Below, in pieces: positions 10,482 to 20,516 of a DNA stretch of 64,000 nt. The stretch covers positions 1,356,661,834-1,356,725,833 of the forward strand of contig CM066033.1 in NCBI GenBank assembly GCA_033557465.1. Reading direction: 5' to 3'. Both the position numbers and the translations under genes were made by a program. Each line of letters starts with the position of its first letter. The first letter of the stretch is position 1. Source of the stretch: Ichthyophis bannanicus. Taxonomy: Eukaryota > Chordata > Amphibia > Gymnophiona > Ichthyophiidae. The notes below the pieces were generated by a model. That model had not been told where the DNA came from. It was given only the letters and a program-made list of their open reading frames with translations, and made no database searches.

Positions 10482-10895
10482 TGGGTGCATCATAGTCCAC
10501 AAGGGCTAAACGTGACTGGGAAATATGTATGGACACAGATGTATCCGCGAGGACTACCTATCACACACTGGCACTGATGGCAATCTGCAGCATAGCCTAT
10601 CTCAGCTAAGCCAGGTGCTGTGGACCTGATGCTGGGCGCCCCACCTCACCCTCAGGGTGAGCACAGTCCCCGCACAATGTGACGGTCTGTAGCTACTCTG
10701 TGCCAGTAACACACATGGTCAGTTCCCCCTACCAGGCCACGATGCTGTGGGGGTGCCTACCCCATATTGTGATCATCTGTAGACTGCTGATCTGCATGTG
10801 CAGTGCATCATGGGTACTGGTGGGTTAACCCTATCCTGGTAACCACAGCAAACAGTTTGCAGTCCTTCTGTAGCCAGCCAGGGGTCTGTTAGTAG

Positions 10896-13700
10896 CTATA
10901 GAAACATAGAAACATAGAAACATGATGACAGAAAAAGACCACATGGCCTATCTAGTCTGTCCTTCCATAACAACAACTACAACAGTCCACTTTTTACCTT
11001 TAGAGATCCTCTGTGTTTGTCCCATGCTTTTTTGAATTCAGTTACTGTCCTCATCTCTACCACCTCCACTGGGAGACTATTCCATGGATCCACTACTCTT
11101 TCTGTAAAGAAATATTTCCGCATATCACTCCTGAATCTATCTCCCTTCACCCTCATCCCATGTCCCCTCGTAGCAGAACTTGCTTTCAGTTGAAAGAGGC
11201 TCTCTCCCTGAACATTTATGCCACGGAGGTATTTAAACATCTCAATCATATCACCTCTACCCCGCCTTTCCTCTAAGGTGTACATATTAAGATCCTTAAG
11301 TCTGTCCTCATATGCTTTATAATGAAGCCCACTAATCATTTTAGTAGCCACCCTCTGCACCGACTCCATCCTGTTCACATCCTTTTGAAGGTGCGGTCTC
11401 CAGAATTGCACACCATACTCCAAATGAGGTCGCACCAAAGACTTATACAGAGGCATTATCACCTCCTTTTTTCTGCTAGCCATTCCTCTCCGTATACACC
11501 CAAGCATCCTTCTAGCTTTTGCCGTCGCCTTTTCTACCTGTTTAGCTACTTTAAGATCATCAGACACAACCACGCCTAGGTCCCGCTCTTCTTTAGTGGA
11601 CAAAAGTACTTCACCTCCTATACTGTATTGCTCCCTTGGATTGCTGCAGCCCAAATGCATGACCTTACATTTTTTAACATTAAATCCCAGCTGCCAAATT
11701 CTAGACCATTCTTCAAGCTTAGCTAGATCCCTCCTCATGTTATCTACACCTTCCTGGGTGTCTACTCTATTGCAGATTTTGGTATCATCCGCAAAGAGGC
11801 AAACCTTACCCAACAGCCCTTCCGCTATATCACTAACAAAGATGTTAAAAAGAACCGGACCAAGGACAGATCCCTGAGGCACACCACTGGTAACATCCTT
11901 CTCCTCAGAGTGAGCTCCATTTACTTGTACTCTTTGTCGCCTCCCACCCAACCAATTTCTAACCCAAGCAGTAACTTTAGGGTCCATCCCTAGGGTGCTC
12001 AGTTTGTTTATAAGTCACCTGTGAGGAACAGTGTCAAAGGCTTTACTGAAATATAAATACACCACATCTAGAACTCTCCCTCGGTCCAACTCCCTGGTCA
12101 CCCAGTCAAAGAAATCAATCAGATTTGTCTGACAAGACCTGCCTCTGGTGAATCCATGCTGCCTCGGATCCTGTAATCCGCTGGACTCCAGAAACCTCAC
12201 TATTTTCTCTTTCAGCAGCGTTTCCAATACTTTACTCACCACCAAAGTTAAACTAACCGGCCTGTAGTTTTCAACCACATCCTTACTTCCGCTTTTGTGT
12301 AAAGGCACCACATGAGCCTCTCTCCAGTCCTTTGGCACCACTCCCGACTCCAACGAGGCATTGAAAAGGTCAGTCAGTGGAGTTGCTAGAACGTCCCCAA
12401 GTTCCCTCAGTATTCTAGGGTGTATCGCATCCGGTCCCATCGCTTTGTCTACTTTAAGTTGAGTTAGTTTCTCACGAACACAGTCTTCTGAAAATTGTTC
12501 AAGATGTCCCTTGCTTCTGTTCTTATTTGTGGGTGTTTTCTGAGGTCCTGCTCCTGGTTCTTCATCTGTGAACACAGAACAGAAATATTTGTTAAGCAAT
12601 TCCGCTTTATCCTTATCAGCTTCTATATATTCCCCCCCTGCACCCTTGAGTCTGACAATACCACTTTTGCCCTTCCTCTCACTAATATATCTGAAAAATG
12701 TCTTATCCCCCCATTTTATTGCATTGGCTATTTCCTCCTCCTTTTGAATCTTTGCCTTCTTGACTACTTTGCTAGCTTCTCTAAGTTTTTCCAAATACAG
12801 ATGCCTGTCTTCCTCTCTCTGTGATCTCTTGTATTTCATGAAGGCCTCCCTCTTTTTCTTCACTTTTTCAGCTACTTCCTTCGAAAACCATAGCGGTCTC
12901 CTGTTCCTTTTGCCTTTATTTACCATTTTAACAAAAAGGTTGGTTGCCTTTAAAATACCCCCTTTCAGTTTTGCCCACTGTTTTTCTACATCCCCCAGCT
13001 GTTCCCATCCCACTAACGACTCCCTGAGGTATTGGCCCATCTTCGCAAAGTTAGTCTTCCTAAAGTCTAAGATCCTCACCTTGGAATGGATTCTAACAGC
13101 CCTAGTCCTAATACTGAACCACACCATCTGGTGATCACTGGATGCAAAATGATCTCCCACTACAACATCAGAAACACTTTCACCATTGGTAAGCACCAAG
13201 TCCAGTATGTCCCCTTCACGTGTGGGGTCTGTTACCAATTGCCTGAATAGTTCTCCCTGTAGAGAATCCAGGATCTCCTTACTTCTAGATGATACTGCAG
13301 CAGGAATGTGCCAATCAACATCTGGCATATTGAAATCTCCTATCAGTAGCACTTCCCCTTTCCTAGCAATGCTGCGTATGTCTTCAATTAACTCTCTGTC
13401 CACCTCTTCCTCTTTTGAGGGAGGTCTGTATATCACACCAATGCAAATAGATTTCTCTTTCCCTCTTTCTAGTTTAACCCACAATGCCTCCTCTCTCCCT
13501 TTTAAGCTCTGTAATTCCAAAGCTTTAATAGTAGTGTTTACATATAGTGCCACTCCTCCTCCCCTTCTTCCTACCCTGTCCTTTCTGAATAAAGTATAGC
13601 CAGGTATAGTTACATCCCAGTCATGGTTTTCTGTGAACCATGTTTCTGTAAGTGCCACTAAATCCAAGTCAGCCACTCCCACCAAAGCTTTAACTTCAGG
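10896..13700 (-). mobile_element. CR1 LINE, family 2, 5'-truncated, about 2.8 kb
   Basis: On the minus strand the element carries endonuclease and reverse transcriptase and ends in repeated TTTCTATG units (plus-strand AAACATAGAAACATAG at 10902-10921), a typical CR1 3' tail. Both flanks match uninterrupted unit R copy C: GTTAGTAGCTATAG before, and GATATAGCCCACTGG after. The empty site is therefore known and there is no obvious long target duplication. The 5' end is cut within the endonuclease. It is the best-preserved family-2 copy here; others are at 21690-24990, 40430-40775 and 41105-42400. Confidence 0.9.
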
Positions 13701-13712
13701 GATATAGCCCAC
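10977..13712 (-). pseudogene. CR1 family-2 ORF2: AP endonuclease plus reverse transcriptase
   Basis: The frame (about 911 codons) is open except for one in-frame TGA at 12015-12017, in the stretch VPHR-stop-LINKL; a relative at 21985 has a glutamine codon there. Endonuclease motifs are GDFNMPDVDW (metal binding) and SDHQMVWF (catalytic Asp-His). RT motifs are GPDAIHPRIL, FTRGRSC, a motif A that reads YLYFSKAFD, GVPQGSVLGP and FADDTKIC. In motif A the first catalytic aspartate is replaced by tyrosine (GAT to TAT; the copy at 21950 has YLDFSKAFD). The copy is therefore defective twice over. The first 100 or so endonuclease residues are missing. Confidence 0.88.
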
Positions 13713-13765
13713 TGGTTATTTCACTCACTGTGGAGGCAGAGGTCATGGGTTTGATCCCACAGTGG
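13701..13765 (+). repeat. tRNA-like SINE module, sense, unit R copy B
   Basis: Box A-like ATAGCCCACTGG is followed by box B-like GGTTTGATCCC (13748-13758) and CAGTGG. It is the counterpart of 770-840 and 16434-16498. The CR1 at 10896-13700 inserted immediately upstream, in the tRNA-like head. Confidence 0.5.
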
Positions 13766-13780
13766 TGTTATTTGATAGGG

Positions 13781-14022
13781 CTGTCTGAAGCATTTCCTTT
13801 TTTAATTTAAATTAGTGCTGTAACCTTAAGGTGCCTCATAAGGCGCCCTATAAAGCGCGCTATAGGGAACATTATAAGGTGCCTTGGCGGACAGTGCACT
13901 CTATAATGTGCCCTCTGGAGTGCCTTATAGGGCGCCCTATGCGGCACCTTAGGTTACGGCACTGTGAGGTTGTGTTTGCTGGCAGCACTAATTTAAATTA
14001 AAAAAGAAAATGCCTCAGACAG
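13781..14022. repeat. Palindrome of unit R copy B
   Basis: The left arm CTGTCTGAAGCATTTCC, then TTTTTTAATTTAAATTAGTG, pairs with the right arm CACTAATTTAAATTAAAAAA, then GAAAATGCCTCAGACAG. Inside, blocks such as AAGGTGCCTCATAAGGCGCC pair with GGCGCCCTATGCGGCACCTT. The same structure is seen in copy C. RNA or single-stranded DNA from this region would form a long hairpin. Confidence 0.8.
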
Positions 14023-14060
14023 CACTGATTTAAAGTAAAGGGTAATGCCCCACTCATTAA

Positions 14061-14130
14061 GCACACTGGGGGATTGAACTCAGGACCCCTGTTTCATCAG
14101 TCATTGTATTAACCAGTGTGCTACACCTCT
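14061..14130 (-). repeat. tRNA-like SINE module, antisense, unit R copy B
   Basis: On the minus strand, box A-like GTGTAGCACACTGG and box B-like GAGTTCAATCC are spaced as in a tRNA. It lies just beyond the palindrome, in opposite orientation to 13701-13765. Confidence 0.5.
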
Positions 14131-14467
14131 ATTGCTATGTTTGCAGGTCAGTGCGCCTAATTAAGGCTAATGCACGTTAACGTGCCACGGCGCCCTCTGT
14201 CGCGCGATAACGGACTTTATCTTGCGATAACCCGAAATGCTACCTTAAAACCGGAACGCCCACTACCTTATATGGCATTCGTCACAGTAAGACTGCAACA
14301 GACGCCGGTAACATTAAGACGGTTTAGTAAACATACCCCTAAGTATTTACTGCTAAGTATTTTTATTTTGGTTATGCATTTGCTCTTTTGGTGGGTGCCG
14401 TGCAATACAACAGACAGGGTCTGTCTGACGAACAGTCATGGTATCCCCAGGGAATGAACTGCCCTTG

Positions 14468-14548
14468 TGGCAACAATGTGGTGCAGTGCCCACAGCCAGT
14501 GTGTTCAGGAGCAGATCACAAGTTCAAGTCCCAGCTCTGTCTCCTGCC
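14468..14548 (+). repeat. tRNA-like module near unit R copy C left end
   Basis: TGGCAACAATGTGGTGCAGTG and a box B-like AAGTTCAAGTCCC (about 14520-14532) match the copy B module at 9005-9087. Confidence 0.45.
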
Positions 14549-16433
14549 AGCCCTTTCCCCATATTTTACCCATGCTGTCCCTAATAAATATGCCTGTGCT
14601 GCATTAGTATGTGCCGCCCCATTGTATGCAAATGTATCTCATGCATATTCATTAGGGACACCATGAAAACCTGAACAGTGTTTGGCCCACCAGGACCAGA
14701 GTTGTGAACCTCTGCCCTAGAGCAGCAGCCAACAAGGGCATAAACACCCACACCCACAGCCTCCACTATCCAAAGACTTATGGAGAGTCAGGCTGTTGGG
14801 CCCTGCGCGCAGCAGCATCTCCCAATTCTAGCATTTGCATACCTTAGCAATGCCGCCCTAAACTTGGGGATACGTTACACATATATCAAAAGGTTGCTAT
14901 GATTAATGGCAGATAACAATTCCTAGGTTAATCACAATTTGCTGATAGAGCTGCATCATAGCAACCTTTCTGATATCTGTGGAGTGTGTTTCAGTTTTGG
15001 TTTCTGACAGTGTTTACCACCCCGGGGAGTGACCCCAACAGTATTGCGTACCATAGCCATGCCTGCGCTGTGCCCAGGACTGGTGTGGTGGCCAGGGCTG
15101 CCAAAAGCCTCTATATTTGCACAATGCTGGCATAGGTGTGGGAGTGTGTGTCTGTCTATACAGTGTGTTGTGGCTGCCTACATCTTACTCAGCCCACACT
15201 GCTTGCACTGTTTCCAGTGTTAGCCTGCCAATGTGCATAATGAGGAGCAAGGTGCTGTGGGTATGGCCCAGATAGGGTGGCCTGGGCAGGATGCATCTGC
15301 ACAGGGTATAGGGCAATGGCTGGGACATTGTAGTGCCCGGTGACCACCTGCACGGATAGGGTGGCCACAGCATGTCCTGCTGGGAGGTCACTCTCACCCT
15401 GGCCGATCAGTACCCACGGCATGGCTAGGTTCCCCCATAGTACTATATAGCATTTCTCTCAAGTGATATTTATGGGTTCTCTTTTCTGGGGCTCAATCAC
15501 TGACTTGTCTGCTTGGTGCGTGCGTGCGTGCACATCCCAGTTTCGGGTGCATGCATCCCCTCCAGGGACATGCACTATGGACTAGCTGGCAGACTGTCTG
15601 CAGCTAGTATGTGTATGGCTGGAGCACCTTACAGGGTGCAGCGGCTGGAGACTCACTGTGCTTGCTGCTGGAAAATGTCAGATAGTGGTGGGGGGCAGCT
15701 GAGCATTTCTAGGCCTATTGTCTGTCAGCCATTGCCTTATGGATGCATACAGATCTGCATTGACTGCCCTGTAGGGTGCTTGTTCCCCACCAGAATGGGG
15801 GTTGATGGTCCCCTCTACTGCCACCATTGCAGGGATGTTGAATGTGAATGTGTTGGTGGGAGATTCTGTTCCCCCACTCTGAGCCCCAGAGGGTGGGTTG
15901 GGTGGTACTACATAATCCGCCTATGGGTCCAAACACCCCCCTTTACTTAAATCATGTGACCATGGCACCCACACAGGATATGCACCCTTCTGGGTGCATC
16001 ATAGTCCACAAGGGCTAGACGTGACTGGGAAATATGGATGGACACAGCTGTACCCTAGGTGTGTCTGCAAGGACTACCTATTACACACTGGCACTGATGG
16101 CAATCTACAGCATAGCCTATCTCAGCTAAGCCAGGTGCTGTGGACCTGGTGCTGGGCGCCCCACCTCGCCCTCAGGGTGAGCACAGTACCCCCACAATGT
16201 GTCGGTCTGTAGCTAATCTGTGCCAGTAACACACACGGTCAGTTCCCCCTACCAGGCCAAGGTGCTGTGGGGGTGCATACCCCATCTTGTGATCATCTGT
16301 AGACTGCTGATCTGCATGTGCAGTGCATCATGGGTATGGGTGGGTTAACCTTATCCTGGTAACCACAGCAGACAGCTTGTGTGGTGACCTGCAGTCTTTC
16401 TGTAGCCAGCCAGGGGTTTGTTAATAGCTATAG

Positions 16434-16498
16434 AGATGTAGACCACTTGTTACTTCACTGTCTGTGGATGCAGAGGTTATGGGTTTGATCCCACAGTG
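16434..16498 (+). repeat. tRNA-like SINE module, sense, unit R copy C
   Basis: It has a degenerate box A (ATGTAGACCACTTGTTAC) and a good box B (GGGTTTGATCCC, about 16480-16491). The position relative to the palindrome is the same as in copies A and B. Confidence 0.45.
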
Positions 16499-16514
16499 GT
16501 GTTATTTGATAGGG

Positions 16515-16793
16515 CTGTCTAAGGCATTTCCTTTTTTAATTTCAATTAGTGCTGCCAGCAAAAACACCTTCACAGTGCTGTACCCTTAAGGTGCCTCATA
16601 AGGCACCCTATAAGTGCCTTATAAGGCACCCTATAGGGAACATTATAAGGTGTCTTGGCGGACAGTGCACTTTATGATGTGCCCTCTGGAGTGCCTTATA
16701 GGGCGCCTTATGCAGCACCTTAGGTTACAGCACTGTGAGGGTGTGTTTGCTGGCAGCACTAATTTAAATTAAAAAAGAAAATGCCTCAGACAG
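16515..16793. repeat. Long palindrome of unit R copy C
   Basis: This is a near-complete inverted repeat of about 279 bp centred near 16654. Left-arm blocks CTGTCTAAGGCATTTCC, AGTGCTGCCAGCAAAAACAC and TTCACAGTGCTGTAC pair with right-arm blocks GTACAGCAC-like, GTGTGTTTGCTGGCAGCAC and GAAAATGCCTCAGACAG. The centre is built of GGTGCC/GGCACC and CCTATAGGG motifs. Confidence 0.85.
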
Positions 16794-16844
16794 CACTGAT
16801 TTAAAGTAAAGGATAATGCCTCAGACAGCCTTACTCATTAAGCC

Positions 16845-16910
16845 TACTGTGGGATCAAACTCATGACCCCTATTTTATCAGTCAACACATTAACCATTGT
16901 GCTACACCTC
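16845..16910 (-). repeat. tRNA-like SINE module, antisense, unit R copy C
   Basis: On the minus strand it carries a box A-like GTAGCACAATGGTTAATG and a box B-like GAGTTTGATCCC. It mirrors the sense module on the other side of the palindrome. Confidence 0.45.
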
Positions 16911-17100
16911 TGTTGCTGTGCTTCTGGGTCAGCGCGCCTAATTAAGGCTAACGTGCGTTAACGTGCCACGGCTCCCTGTATCTCGCGATAACCTGAAATG
17001 CTACCTTAAGACCGGAACGCCCACTACCTTATATGGCATTCGTCACAGTAAGGCTGCAACTAACGCCGGTAACATTAAGACAGTTTAGTAAACATACCCC

Positions 17101-18536
17101 CAGGCCTTGGTCACACACTCAGAACAAAGACCCTCACCAAGTACAGAATAAATGGCCACAACCTAAATACAAATAAAAATATGCAGACAAAAATTAAAAT
17201 GAAACCTCAAGAAGCCAGACTCCGCATGCGGTGCCACACCAGATAAGAGATGCAGTTCCCCATACTGTTTGAAATATAAAGATAGCGCAAAGTCCAATCA
17301 CTAAATTGAAAATAAAATTATTTTTTCTACTTTTGTTGTCTGATGATTTTTGATCATACTGCTCCCGATCTGAGGTTTCTGTTTTCCTCTGTCTTCTCTT
17401 TGCTCTTTCTATGTTCTATAGTCCATCTGCCATTTCTTGTCTCTCCTTTTGCTTTCTTCCTTTTTTTCCATCAGCCTTTTTCCAGTCCCAGTAACCCTCC
17501 CCAGTATCAGCCTCCTTTACAGCCTCCCCTCCCAGTACCTTCTAGTGTCAACCCCCTTGCATTCCCAGCACCGCCACTGGTGCCTATTCCCTTTGAGTCT
17601 CTCTCCTTCTCCATCGTCCAGACCCTTCTAGTCCAAATACTATCCCAGGTATCAGCAAACTTCCAGTCCCAGTGCCCCCTCCCATGTCGGGCAAGAATAA
17701 ACATTTCCTGTTTCTTACGAGAAACAGGAAACACTTATTCTTGCTATTAGAAACTCCGTTACCCAGCAGTTTAAAAGTTAGCAGAGCTGCGGGAACAGAT
17801 AAATGTTCCCGTGGTTGCTTTCTTTTTTGAGGCGGTGGGTGGCGGGCAGCTAGTGATGGTGCCCCCCTGCCGCTGGCACCCTCCTGCCACACTTACCCAG
17901 CTTACTGGGTTGCGCTGGACCTGCCTTTATCACAGAGCTTCCAAGCATGAAAAAAGAGCCTGAAGTACCGTAGATGAGCATTGTCTGAGAGAGTGGCAGG
18001 CGGTGCTCACAACTTCCAAAACATTTGCTAATCTAAGCACTTTCCCATAAGAAATCATAATCTAACCACTTTGTAACTGTGTGTGCCCTGTGTATGCTTT
18101 TATACCTTCTGTGCATCAAACTGCTTGAAATTAAGATGAATATAAAAACAGGAAAGTGTTAGAAAAATGCAGCGCATTGTGGAGTGCAATTACAGGTCTT
18201 CTGTACTCTAAAATGCAAAGTGTGTGGCTTAATTCTTCTCCTCCCACCAAACAACCACTGCTGCACAAGAGAGCTGTGAGCTAAAAGGATGTTTCAGAAG
18301 GAAGAGGTCTGAGGATCTGTAGTGTATCTAGTAGCCTTGCTGCGTTTTAGAAAAAAGTGTGGGGGTGGGGTTGAGGAGGGAGAGGAAGGATGGGCAGGGA
18401 ATTATGATACTTTTATTTTTCATCTATATGTTCCTGAAGATCAGATATGACAAGATCCTTGGATATTTTTTATGTGAGCTGAGTGGAAAGTATCACAGCC
18501 CTGCTGCCTGCACCACCATGTTATTATTCTACTAGT
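17101..18536. other. No recognised gene; one 25-bp hairpin
   Basis: I recognise no protein or known repeat here. Pyrimidine-rich sequence (17390-17660) produces open frames of low complexity. The only clear structure is the hairpin at 17691-17744. Confidence 0.5.
17691..17744. repeat. Perfectly placed hairpin, 25-bp arms
   Basis: Arms at 17691-17715 and 17720-17744 (outer part GCAAGAATAA, inner part TTCCTGTTTCT) pair with about three mismatches around a TACG loop. No T-run follows and the context is eukaryotic, so it is a foldback, not a terminator. Confidence 0.7.
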
Positions 18537-18867
18537 GGGGTCATTTTAGAAGCACTATTGGTGCTTTGGACATCCGAAAATAGGCACAGAGACTCCAAAA
18601 CACAGAGAGCTCTCCAGAGTCATTTTAAAGGCAGCTCTGGGGATATCCGAGTCTGAACAGGGTCACGGCTGGGGCCTTCCCAGAAACCTGGACGTCCCTG
18701 CCTGATTTCAGAAAGGTCATGCATGACTGGCATTGCTTCTAAGTTTAGACTGCTTAAGGCACCTGAAAGCTGCTTGCTTTGGCTGAAAAACACCCAGAGG
18801 GTGTAGAGAAGAAAGCACACCGTCATCCCCAGCACTCAGCACAATGTCAATGGTAGGAGCAGTGGGA

Positions 18868-18933
18868 TTTGAATCCTGGCATGTCTGGGATAGCCTAACC
18901 ATTAGGCTATCCCAGACATGCAGGTTCTCAAAT
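18868..18933. repeat. Near-perfect hairpin from an inverted tRNA-like segment
   Basis: The inner arms 18880-18898 and 18902-18920 (CATGTCTGGGATAGCCTAA) are fully complementary with a three-base loop. Pairing continues imperfectly outward through GATTTGAATCCTGG and CAGGTTCTCAAAT. GATTTGAATCC resembles a box B and ATAGCCTAACCATTAGG a box A, so it may be a tRNA-derived head duplicated head to head. Confidence 0.65.
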
Positions 18934-19084
18934 AGGGTTCTGGGGATGTCTCTGTCGACGCCCTTGCAGACGTCCCTATCGGGTACATCCATGTCTGTGA
19001 AGTCGTGTCTGCCCCTGGAGATGTCTGCTTTTTTTTCAGACATTCTGGCTTAGAAGTCCCAGATTGCACTTGGACATCCTTGCT

Positions 19085-19425
19085 AGAATTCCTCTCTATT
19101 CCTCTCCTTTATTCAGGAGCTTGATATACGACTAGGGCCAAAGCATAAAAGCGGTTTACAAAATAATGGACTGCCAAAAGAAGGAAAAAGAGCAGAATGC
19201 CAATCATGGGACAGGACAGAAGAGAAACAGAAAAAAGGACAGAGGGAGAGAGAAGACAGAGGACAGCAGAGAGGGACGGACAAGACAAAGAGTAGAACTC
19301 AAATATGCATGGTCAGTCGATAAGATGAAGAGTGAGGGATATCAAAAGCGAGCTGGAAAAGATGTGTTTTTAGGGTAGCTTTAAACCTGGGGAAAGAGGG
19401 TTCAGCAGGGAGGGAGAGAGAGAGG
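19085..19425 (-). mobile_element. L2-like LINE 3' end, minus strand
   Basis: The minus strand reads FPRFKATLKTHLFQLAF (19340-19410), the conserved C-terminal 'LKTHLF' motif of L2/CR1-related RT proteins, then the 3' UTR ending GTAAACCGCTTTTATG ... GTATATCAAGCTCCTGAATAAA. It matches the tail at 3845-4150. Purine-rich low-complexity sequence is embedded. Confidence 0.65.
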
Positions 19426-19713
19426 GAGGGAGGGAGGGGGTGAAAGGGAAGGGGAAGATGAAAATTATATAGCTTAAGAAACACCAGGGTGCAGCTATTT
19501 TGGAGCATGAAACCACATTCAGATCTACTAAACTAATTCTAAAAAAACTGGTGTGTGTGTGTGTTCGCCTACTTTCAGAGCATCTTTTAACCAAATAGTG
19601 GAGTACCCCGGGGATTTGTGCCAGGTCCGCTGCTTTTTAACATATTTATAAATGACTGAAAATGGGACTAATGAGTGAGGTGATCAAATTTGCAGATGAT
19701 ACAAAATTATTCA

Positions 19714-20516
19714 TTAACAACCTTTGCTATGCTGATGATATCACATTACTGGCTGAAAGTGAAGACGATCTGAAACATTTGCTTCTCAAGATCAAGGAAC
19801 ATAGTCTTAAAATGGGCTTGCACCTTAATGTAAAGAAGACAAAGATCCTGACAACTGGCAAAATCATTAGGAACCGATTCTGGACCGTGGGAAAATGTTC
19901 CCATGGTGCACAGAATCAGGCCCATGGAAGGCCCAGCGTGCCCCTACTGCCTCCAGGGATATCCTCCCTGCAGGTGCCCCCGACTCTTGAGGCTTAGGCC
20001 CCACTCTTCCCCGCTGCCCAACCAATGGCTGGCCTGCTGGGGGCCTTTGAGGTGGAATAAGCAGCATGTCCCCTTTGATCCGGCAGGATATACAGGGCCA
20101 TGACCTGAATTGGCCCTATACGTCCTGCCAGGCTGGCCTGCCTCCACTCTTCCCTGATCCTGCCCCCTCCCGCCCCGCGCTGGCTGTCCCCGTCCTGCTG
20201 CTCAGGACATATGGGGAGAGCCAGTGGCGCGGGGAATTGGGCCCGGATGGCTTACGGGGCTGCACGTCTCACTGTATCTCGGAATCGGGCCTATCCTGCG
20301 AAGAGAGACATCGCTAGAGAAAGACACCATGCTTGACAATGCAAAAGAGAAAGGCTAGCAATGAGATGGATCAATACAATAACAGCAGCTATGAGTGTCA
20401 CTTTGTCAGCAATGAGCCACCTGACTGAAGAACGAAAACAGTTTAGGACAACTATCCAGAGGGTCGCTATAAGTCGACACTGACTCGAAGGCCCTTAGCA
20501 ACAACAACAACAACAG
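19714..20516 (+). mobile_element. RTE-like LINE insertion with 9-bp target duplication
   Basis: AATTATTCA is duplicated at 19705-19713 and 20517-20525. The insert begins with an RTE RT motif, LCYADDITLLAESEDDLKHLL ... LNVKKTKILTTG, and ends with a C-terminal RTE-like stretch (EKDTMLD ... RLAMRW) and an ACA/AAC short tandem tail (20499-20515). The middle of the protein is missing, replaced by a GC-rich block (19862-20305). Same family as 3037-3487 by its tail. Confidence 0.75.
19862..20305. mobile_element. GC-rich MITE-like block in the RTE copy
   Basis: The block is clearly different in composition from the AT-rich RTE around it. Its ends carry short inverted similarity: AGGAACCGATTCTG near 19869 and CGGAATCGGGCCTA near 20279-20292. 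Coding of the RTE stops at the left edge and resumes at the right edge. Some internal sequence has inverted symmetry (CAGGATATACAGGGCCA against TGGCCCTATACGTCCTG at 20084-20132). Class is unclear. Confidence 0.4.

Larger units (their letters stand above)
8926..14339 (+). repeat. Unit R, copy B (interrupted by CR1 and an L2 tail)
   Basis: Copy B starts GGTGGGTGCC and shares nearly its whole length with copy C (14390-17100): a tRNA-like module, a foldback of about 200 bp, a CAGATAACAATTCC block, AGACTGTCTGCAGCTAGTATG, a CATAGTCCACAAGGGCTA block, the palindrome, and AAACATACCCC followed by TAA. It is interrupted by a CR1 (10896-13700) and a LINE tail (10232-10481). Removing both leaves about 2.4 kb. 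Only 50 bp separates it from copy C, so B and C form a tandem pair. Confidence 0.75.
14390..17100 (+). repeat. Unit R, copy C (uninterrupted reference copy)
   Basis: This 2.7-kb copy has no LINE insertion and so defines the unit. From left it holds a tRNA-like module (14468-14548), a partial foldback (14572-14725), a block with GATAACAATTCC, an extra stretch of about 285 bp (14925-15213) absent from copy B, the AGCTAGTATGTGTATGGC block, a sense tRNA-like module (16434-16498), a palindrome (16515-16793), an antisense tRNA-like module (16845-16910) and the terminal AAACATACCCC. No protein domain is encoded in any frame. I could not find a left terminal inverted repeat matching the right end. 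Confidence 0.75.
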
